From contig JAEORJ010000371.1 in the NCBI GenBank assembly GCA_016840945.1, positions 1 through 20,832 of the forward strand: a DNA stretch of 20,832 bases. Direction: 5' to 3'. Positions 16,101 through 20,832 of this stretch are shown here, piece by piece. The position numbers and the translations under genes were made by a program. This DNA comes from Candidatus Gerdarchaeota archaeon. Its GTDB lineage: Archaea > Asgardarchaeota > Heimdallarchaeia > JABLTI01. The notes under the pieces were generated by a model. It was not told the DNA's origin. It worked only from the letters and a program-made list of their open reading frames with translations, and ran no database searches. Each line of letters starts with the position of its first letter. The first letter of the stretch is position 1.

Positions 16101-19100
16101 TTGATAAATTATACATTCTATCATATGTTACATCAGCAATAAGCTCATTAGAACCTTGAGTTCTATAAAAAGCAAAACCTACCGCTGAAGCATTTTCCAT
16201 TTCTATTGCAAAGTGATTTATTTCTAAGAAATTTACAACTTTTTCAAAAAATGATGCATCATTAGATGATAGTAAATATGTCTCATTGATTTCATTATTC
16301 GCGCTATTAATCAACTCGCTATCTGATGGATAAATAGTGCCATCTTCTTCAAAATAGGGATTATCTGTTTCAGGTAGGGGCAAACTTGTAGTGCTATCTT
16401 TATATTCAACGGGAATATTGCTATCAATCATTTGTGGTAATAAATCTACAAGTTCATCAGCATATTCATCACCAAATTCAATAACAGAAGCTTGTGTGAT
16501 ATATTTACGTGCTAAAAGACGTATTTCTTTTGAATAGTTATTCAGTGCATTTGCTTGAAGCTCAATATAATCATAAGCACTTTCATTAATTGCTGCCTCT
16601 AATCTAAACCTTGTTATTCTTGCAGCAGCAATAAAACCATATAACTCAGAAAGATAAATTGCTTCAGTTCGTAATTTGCTTTCATTTGCTGTATATGCTT
16701 GTGGTATGAAAATGTCAAAAGGTATCGGTTTAGCAATTTCAAAATAATTATAATCTGGATCTTTCATCGCTAGCTGTGCTTGAGTAAAACTAATTATAGC
16801 AGTTATTCCAGCAGTTACTAGATTTTGTATTATTTTTAACGCAAGATGAAATGCAAACTTCATAAGAAATTCAGCCAATGGAGCTGCAGCACCACAAGAA
16901 CTAAATACTAAAATAGAAGCAACAATAGTTAAAACAGAACCAATAATCCATTCAAACACTACTGCATATAGACACGATTCAGCAAGCATTTTTGCATCAA
17001 TTGAACTTTTATATCTATCAGCAGCTAATCCTGTTGGACGTACTTCAAATATTATTATATCTTCTAAAGAATTAATATTTCGAGTTCTTCCTTGATAGAT
17101 GCAAGAATCTACACCTTCAGCTGATTTCTCCCATACATCCCAATCTATAATGGCAACAACCGGATTTTCATATTGATCTTTTATTGTAAATTCAATATCT
17201 AGATCATTAGCTTTAATTTTGTTGTATCCAAAATATTTGTCGCCTAGTATTGTTTTCGTAGCCCATTCTTTATCTTTACCAAGCAATTTTATTATGTTAC
17301 AAAATGTTTCGCAATAATCATCAACAGAAGCTATATAATCATTTGGTGGAAATGGTCCAACATTTTCATCTATTATATTAGTGCCACTTAAATCAAATAT
17401 AGTTATAGGTTCAGGATTTGTTACTTCATCAACTAATCGTTCACCTCTGTAAATTCCATAAATTATACCATAATATACCGTTTTAATAGTATAATCAATA
17501 AGATTAGTAAATAAATCAGAACCACCTGATAATTTAGTAAAATAAGAACCTCCTTCTGTTAATGCTGCTATTATCCAAGCAACGCTTCCTTTAGTTAAAT
17601 CACCAACAGTGCCAGCTATCGTAGGCAAAAATATATTTACAAATCCACCAAATAAATCTTTTAGACCAGTGAAGATTAAATCGAAATTATTTATTTTCAT
17701 TTTTAGATTATATGATAATACAGTATTAACTCCATAATTTCCTAAATCGTATTTTAACCAGAAATTATCGTCTGTTTTGTCTATTGTAATATCTACTTCC
17801 AAATCATTCAGATATCCAACAGTAAAAGAATTATACGGATCATTTTCAGGATCTTGTACACCATTTATTACATCAAGTCTTTGTGTGTTCTCATGTGTTA
17901 CATCATTATCATCATCAAATTTGTAATAGATATAATATCTTAATTCATAATCACCAATTAATCGAAGAATGCGCTCATTATCGGGTACTGAGTCTTCAAA
18001 CACAATCTCAGTGTAAGTTTTAGTGCTACCTATAGCAATAACATTATTTTCAAAGCCAGGATAAAATTCACATAAAGTTCCCCATTCTCCTAGATTTCTC
18101 TGATATTTAATAATTAATACACAATCATATGCGTCTGATGCACCGAAATTTGTTAGTTCAATTCGAAAGATTTGTTGATTTGAAAAATATGGATTACATA
18201 TATCATCAATTTCTTCTTCATTAAATTGCAATAAAAGAACAAAAGCTTGATCGGATATTGGTACATTAATATCAGGGGGATCTGATAAAACCTCAAATGT
18301 ATCAGTAACTTCTCTAAAATATGGCATTGATAAAACTTCACCTGTTATTGCTCTTGAAGATGTAAGTGCTTCAATCCTAAAATCTATATCTATGTTAATT
18401 CGAAGATTTCCAATTTCAGTGGGTAGAATATTAAGTGTTTTTGTATAGTGATCTTCATCATCTTTTGTTAATATTTCTTCGTCTAAGTGAGCAATCTCAT
18501 CAAATTCTCCAATATCATTATATTGGCCATAAACTGTTATTTCAGCATAATAAGCAAAGGATTTTCCTATTTCAAAAGGAGTAAATTCTATTGTTAATGG
18601 ATTTTCAATGCCATAGGTGAGTTTTTCTGAATCAAAATAATAAACATAGCTAGGCACTTGAGGTTCTCGTATATAAGTTATTTTTTGACCTAGACTTTTT
18701 GCTATTGTTTGACCATTATATGATTGAATTTTTCCTTTGCTATCAGTTATTGAAACAGAGAAACGTGAGGTAAAATCAAAATCTAATTTTCCATAAATAT
18801 CTGATTTATCATTATTCTTTGTAATCGTAAGCTTATTTAAACATAAGTTTGCTTCACTATGTGGTAGTGCAACATCTTTACTTGTTGATGATTGTTTGAT
18901 AAAAAAGGATTTCGTATCTAAAAAGGTCAATGGTATTGTAAATGGTACTATGTTTGCTAAACCATTATCAACTAAATCATCAGTGGTGCTAATTGTTGTT
19001 AATTCTATTGAAGTATCTAATTTAGATGCTATCGCCTCGTTTTGTTTAGTTTCAAACCATGATACTTTTCTACGTTCATTATCTTCAAAAGGACAATCAT

Positions 19101-20223
19101 GTAATTTAACTGAAAATGTTGTTCCTAATTGTGGATATCTCCATCCAAAACTAGAAGGTAATAAAATACTACCAAGGTTATCATATGATGTCGTTTCGCC
19201 AGAGATGATTTCATGAAATGGAATATTTTTATCTCCAGACATGTCAATAACAAATTCATTAACAACATTAAAAGTGGCTATTGGTATATCTTTATTCCAT
19301 CTATTATAAGTCGCTCTCCAAGTGTATTTATTTACTGAATAACAATAAACATAATCTGTGATACTATTACTCCATTCAACTATCGTTGTTTGTTCTTCAA
19401 ACTGTATTTTGGGGATATTGAATGCATATGTATCGTAAATCAATTCATCAGTATCTTCAAGGTATAGTGCAAAAGAAATTATTTCATTAGCAACACTATT
19501 TGTGGTTTGATTAATATTATAATTTATAGTAACTATTTTTGCATCTGGTTGAGAAATATATATGTCTAAATCTTCTCTTAGATCTTCAAGATTATCATAA
19601 TTGTCTTCAATTAATCCATTTTCAATTAGATATTTAGTATAACTCACTAATTGATCAAGATAATAGTCTTTGGTTTCATTATATATGTCAGTTATTTTTA
19701 AAATAGAATAATCTGTTATTTGTTTCCCATATATAAGACTACTTATTGCATCAGTGAGATTAACAGCTGGTAATTCAAGTAATAATTCTGTTGTTGTTTC
19801 CACATAATCTGTGCCATCAATAGTAATATTATCGTATGTAATTAATTCACTTCCACGTATGCTTACTATAAAATCCTCAAAAGTTATTTTGTCATTTAAG
19901 TAATCCTTGATGATATCATCCCAGGTTCCTTCTTTTGGAATTATCTCATCATAATCTGATAAGTCAGCTAATATTTCATAGAAATCCATTATCCTTTCTA
20001 AAATATCCTCATATATATTATCATCATAATCATAATCATTATGTATAGGAATATTTTTTTCGGATTCTTTATCTTTTTTAAATAAATTATCTAAAAAATC
20101 AAAGTCAAATCCTTTATCAATTTCTTCATCATCAAAATTTCTAAAGGCATTAAGTTGGACAATATCAGTGTAAACCAATAATGTCATAATTAAAAGTGCA
20201 TAAATTTGGCTTCTTTTTATCAT
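13129..20223 (-). CDS. N-terminal part of giant secreted surface protein (LamG, DUF2341)
   Basis: The 2364-residue product starts with a signal peptide (about 1-26, core IYALLIMTLLVY) followed by a very acidic stretch. Residues about 100-845 and 1160-1550 are beta-rich, with many N-glycosylation sequons, and I do not recognise them. Two unusually hydrophobic helical stretches lie at about 851-931 and 1082-1153. Residues about 1560-1763 look like two Ig-like NEW3/CARDB-type domains (NPGESYTVIIELTP). About 1764-1935 is a jelly-roll-like region. The first half of DUF2341 (WWDTDWTYRREIIIDN) begins near 1942, and two LamG domains follow (about 1980-2192 and from 2213). The protein then ends at a UGA inside the second LamG. 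GGGTGT at about 20230 supports the start. Such modules suggest sugar or surface-protein binding. As translated it would be secreted without an anchor. Confidence 0.85.
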   Translation of the reverse strand: MIKRSQIYALLIMTLLVYTDIVQLNAFRNFDDEEIDKGFDFDFLDNLFKKDKESEKNIPIHNDYDYDDNIYEDILERIMDFYEILADLSDYDEIIPKEGTWDDIIKDYLNDKITFEDFIVSIRGSELITYDNITIDGTDYVETTTELLLELPAVNLTDAISSLIYGKQITDYSILKITDIYNETKDYYLDQLVSYTKYLIENGLIEDNYDNLEDLREDLDIYISQPDAKIVTINYNINQTTNSVANEIISFALYLEDTDELIYDTYAFNIPKIQFEEQTTIVEWSNSITDYVYCYSVNKYTWRATYNRWNKDIPIATFNVVNEFVIDMSGDKNIPFHEIISGETTSYDNLGSILLPSSFGWRYPQLGTTFSVKLHDCPFEDNERRKVSWFETKQNEAIASKLDTSIELTTISTTDDLVDNGLANIVPFTIPLTFLDTKSFFIKQSSTSKDVALPHSEANLCLNKLTITKNNDKSDIYGKLDFDFTSRFSVSITDSKGKIQSYNGQTIAKSLGQKITYIREPQVPSYVYYFDSEKLTYGIENPLTIEFTPFEIGKSFAYYAEITVYGQYNDIGEFDEIAHLDEEILTKDDEDHYTKTLNILPTEIGNLRINIDIDFRIEALTSSRAITGEVLSMPYFREVTDTFEVLSDPPDINVPISDQAFVLLLQFNEEEIDDICNPYFSNQQIFRIELTNFGASDAYDCVLIIKYQRNLGEWGTLCEFYPGFENNVIAIGSTKTYTEIVFEDSVPDNERILRLIGDYELRYYIYYKFDDDNDVTHENTQRLDVINGVQDPENDPYNSFTVGYLNDLEVDITIDKTDDNFWLKYDLGNYGVNTVLSYNLKMKINNFDLIFTGLKDLFGGFVNIFLPTIAGTVGDLTKGSVAWIIAALTEGGSYFTKLSGGSDLFTNLIDYTIKTVYYGIIYGIYRGERLVDEVTNPEPITIFDLSGTNIIDENVGPFPPNDYIASVDDYCETFCNIIKLLGKDKEWATKTILGDKYFGYNKIKANDLDIEFTIKDQYENPVVAIIDWDVWEKSAEGVDSCIYQGRTRNINSLEDIIIFEVRPTGLAADRYKSSIDAKMLAESCLYAVVFEWIIGSVLTIVASILVFSSCGAAAPLAEFLMKFAFHLALKIIQNLVTAGITAIISFTQAQLAMKDPDYNYFEIAKPIPFDIFIPQAYTANESKLRTEAIYLSELYGFIAAARITRFRLEAAINESAYDYIELQANALNNYSKEIRLLARKYITQASVIEFGDEYADELVDLLPQMIDSNIPVEYKDSTTSLPLPETDNPYFEEDGTIYPSDSELINSANNEINETYLLSSNDASFFEKVVNFLEINHFAIEMENASAVGFAFYRTQGSNELIADVTYDRMYNLSNPLSLASLNLTMYNTIENYDLDFENTVNNFRSAIWSYFYETNNTDCFVFLEDVYNGELVISAIHASQLVVYPTPLVIRPNEIDSEVFNLEIRNCGLINTTFKLELIDYSVNLTTNLTTPIYEYITNGTTKLYTIEILNHEELLEGEYYLTYKLSSVDNEEFNNIYNQTIRISQINFGGYFQQSSISILPGELGIIYFNLSNIGLISDNYIFNITQINNDWISYQQLGTLEAGKSLLYPLNIYVPKKYTNSDGVNYFILTVISIADPSLVKEYVFSIEVLPFSEFTFDINIVKNNVFTNEIAKISLTVYNLGNAPDYFTISLDADQNKWLYANITTPTINPGESYTVIIELTPKANEELEGQKYGFGIYITSQDDSLVNLTLPLVVEVLEYQEIILQEDGTGSVSWVPSAANYKTTSGSIEGYYLINNGVNDYGTTQLLISPFLDLSNWNGNTMLKVRFNFRTASNYNSTHFILTFIDSYGYIIPMYAPISTAYYNSSAVHHPGQIWLSDEDSGWLTVILDVTQVLQQFVGTNDQVRIAWGHYDPWGNDDQEKDYLRDLVVYDTGSLADWWDTDWTYRREIIIDNFSGDSQFDYQLPINLDNFIYDQEGLVGSWHLNGGLCATVIDLSGNDNFGTIYGTPNWIPGIEGSCIDFDGDDYIYISEDDSLDLSSGTFSISLWIKPDEVVGYRSIIGHQAVDEEPKDRYPCLYLNDVNSTTGNIHFGFGDGVNWVSNTAYNVLNRGAGHWYYIVYTLDSVTDTEKLFVNGELVFSGAEAHTPVNKKELYIGKCSTIYQGLIDEVRIYNRPLSVEEIEIYFDIGVNRLLTNANINLGIEYPQQGYAGSWYFNENEGTVAYDKLGISNGIITGSTWTSEGVDGSALYFDGENDHVEISPNDAINSEDAITVSLWVKPLSGSFYQMYVTKDYANQWAIGKTNGANTFRWYIKTIGSGWQFVNEYSFTNGQWYFLTMTYDSSSGSWNRYVNGELVGSTM

Positions 20224-20516
20224 TAAATAACACCCACATTTCTAAGAGAAAAAAATCATAACGAATCCTTTCCTCTCTTTGTGTATTTCCCTTAATCACT
20301 CCTTTTCAGAAGAATGATTAATGAAAATAATTTAATTTTCAAATATAAAAACATTATTAGTTTATCAGTTGTTTGAGTTTTTTCAAGTTCATTTAAATAA
20401 TGAATAAAAAATACAGATGAATTAATAATTAATGTTGTAAGTAAAGAGAATACTTTTTTAAAATTAAATGCCATTTTTTTAATATATTAAGGAATAGAGA
20501 TTTGGTGAGATGATAT
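20224..20516. promoter_or_regulatory. divergent intergenic region between two surface-protein genes
   Basis: These 293 bases must hold the promoters of the giant gene (-) and the SBBP gene (+). An inverted repeat has 7-base arms TTAATCA (20292-20298) and TGATTAA (20315-20321), with further partial pairing inside. The plus-strand promoter is annotated separately. No convincing TATA box for the giant gene was found. A 60-codon minus-strand frame (20292-20474) is judged not to be a gene. Confidence 0.35.
20479..20490 (+). promoter_or_regulatory. TATA box of the SBBP gene
   Basis: TTAATATATTAA, preceded by a T-run, is centred about 32 bases before the ATG at 20517. GGTGA follows at 20504-20508, 8 bases before that ATG. 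The predicted leader is very short. The box is itself a perfect 12-base palindrome. Confidence 0.5.
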
Positions 20517-20832
20517 ATGCAAAAATATAAGAAATATTTTGTTACAGTGATGACTATATCGCTTTTTTTAATGCTGATAATAATTTCTTCAAAAACAATA
20601 AGTGTTTCTACCAAAAGGCAGATTATAAATACTAAAGATTTGGAGATAAATACCACACTATCATATCCTGATTTAAATTATAGTACCTACTTAGGAGGAA
20701 GTGACACCGATTCAGGTTTTGAAGCTGATATTGCTCTTTCTATTGATGGGTGCAGTTATGTTATAGGTGATGTTAATTCTACGGATTTTCCAATATTGAA
20801 TGCTTTTGATGACAGTTTTAATGGTGGAGTTG
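20517..20832 (+). CDS. secreted SBBP beta-propeller protein, 5' part only
   Basis: The frame starts at ATG 20517 with GGTGA 8 bases upstream and continues past the end of the window, giving 105 complete codons here. Residues 1-30 form a signal peptide: a basic start (MQKYKKY), then a hydrophobic core (VTVMTISLFLMLIIIS). From about residue 54 one SBBP (beta-propeller) repeat begins with YSTYLGGSDTDSGF and continues through D-x-x-G-x-x-YVIGDVNSTDFP to FNGGV, matching the family consensus closely. SBBP proteins usually carry many such repeats and are exported. No full length, anchor or partner can be seen from this end. It is divergent from the giant surface-protein gene, and a joint surface role is inferred. 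Confidence 0.8.
   Translation, partial: MQKYKKYFVTVMTISLFLMLIIISSKTISVSTKRQIINTKDLEINTTLSYPDLNYSTYLGGSDTDSGFEADIALSIDGCSYVIGDVNSTDFPILNAFDDSFNGGV

Larger units (their letters stand above)
9958..20223 (-). pseudogene. giant surface-protein gene of 3421 codons interrupted by one UGA
   Basis: The two long minus-strand frames 13129-20223 and 9958-12879 are in the same phase, and the 249 bases between them contain no other stop. Those 83 codons translate to the missing end of the second LamG domain (IDELAIYSRSLTAEE) and the middle of a DUF2341 domain (DLRFIDLNGNLLDYW). Reading across the UGA restores a coherent 3421-codon gene from signal peptide to membrane anchor. The codon may have been TGG or CGA before one base change, or may be a sequencing error. 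UGA ends several other genes here, so the organism does not read it as Trp generally. Whether the gene is broken in the living cell is open. Confidence 0.65.

Noticed and set aside
18896..19216. 106-codon plus-strand frame
   Set aside because: It is a shadow on the opposite strand of the giant gene, with no ribosome binding site and no recognisable domain.
9958..20223. UGA read generally as tryptophan
   Set aside because: Several other genes here, including those ending at 1954 and 9882, stop at TGA, and TGG is used freely for Trp.
20292..20474. 60-codon minus-strand frame with two hydrophobic stretches
   Set aside because: Its ATG lies only about 9 bases from the TATA box, which serves the plus-strand gene; there is no ribosome binding site, and hydrophobic frames are common by chance in AT-rich DNA.
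20429..20656. 75-codon minus-strand frame
   Set aside because: It lies opposite the start of the SBBP gene, which has a signal peptide, ribosome binding site and clear family match.

Overview
The window is AT-rich and looks like an archaeal chromosome, most probably from an Asgard archaeon (Heimdall- or Loki-like). This placement is an inference from gene content. Supporting signs are a small longin-like protein, a protein pairing a gelsolin-like region with a RING-like zinc finger, a HEAT plus leucine-rich-repeat protein, very large secreted proteins built from LamG, FnIII, kelch and SBBP modules, TATA boxes about 25-50 bases before starts, and GGTGA-type ribosome binding sites. UGA is used as a normal stop in several genes. 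No tRNA, rRNA, CRISPR array, insertion sequence or integrase was recognised.

Layout. Positions 1-375 hold no intact gene, only a possible leftover membrane-anchor tail on the minus strand. From 376 to 3446 there is a solo DNA methyltransferase (+), a TTG-started gelsolin-like/zinc-ribbon/RING-like protein (+), an alpha/beta hydrolase (-) and a longin-like protein (+). From 3464 to 5049 on the minus strand lie a duplicated YccF-like membrane protein and a six-kelch-repeat surface protein with signal peptide and C-terminal membrane anchor. An aldo/keto reductase (+) follows at 5263. The HEAT-LRR protein (-, 6142-7629) and a cytoplasmic serine hydrolase of the class C beta-lactamase fold with a TPR-like tail (+, 7981-9882) are divergent. 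Between their TATA boxes lies a 19-base palindrome that looks like an operator.

The second half (9958-20223, minus strand) is one continuous reading frame of 3421 codons broken by a single in-frame UGA at codon 2365. In order it encodes a signal peptide, a long unassigned ectodomain, two Ig-like domains, a jelly-roll-like region, a DUF2341 domain split around two LamG domains, nine DxDxDG calcium-binding repeats, five FnIII domains and a C-terminal membrane helix. The UGA falls inside the second LamG domain, so normal termination removes the calcium stalk, FnIII tail and membrane anchor. Whether this is a real nonsense mutation, an assembly error or a suppressed stop cannot be settled from the sequence. 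Divergent from this gene, a secreted SBBP beta-propeller protein starts at 20517 and runs off the window.

The right half is therefore a cell-surface region, while the left half carries small intracellular proteins of eukaryote-like families beside ordinary metabolic enzymes. The most notable points are the single-UGA interruption, the LamG-in-DUF2341 nesting, the gelsolin-like/RING-like protein and the divergent operator.
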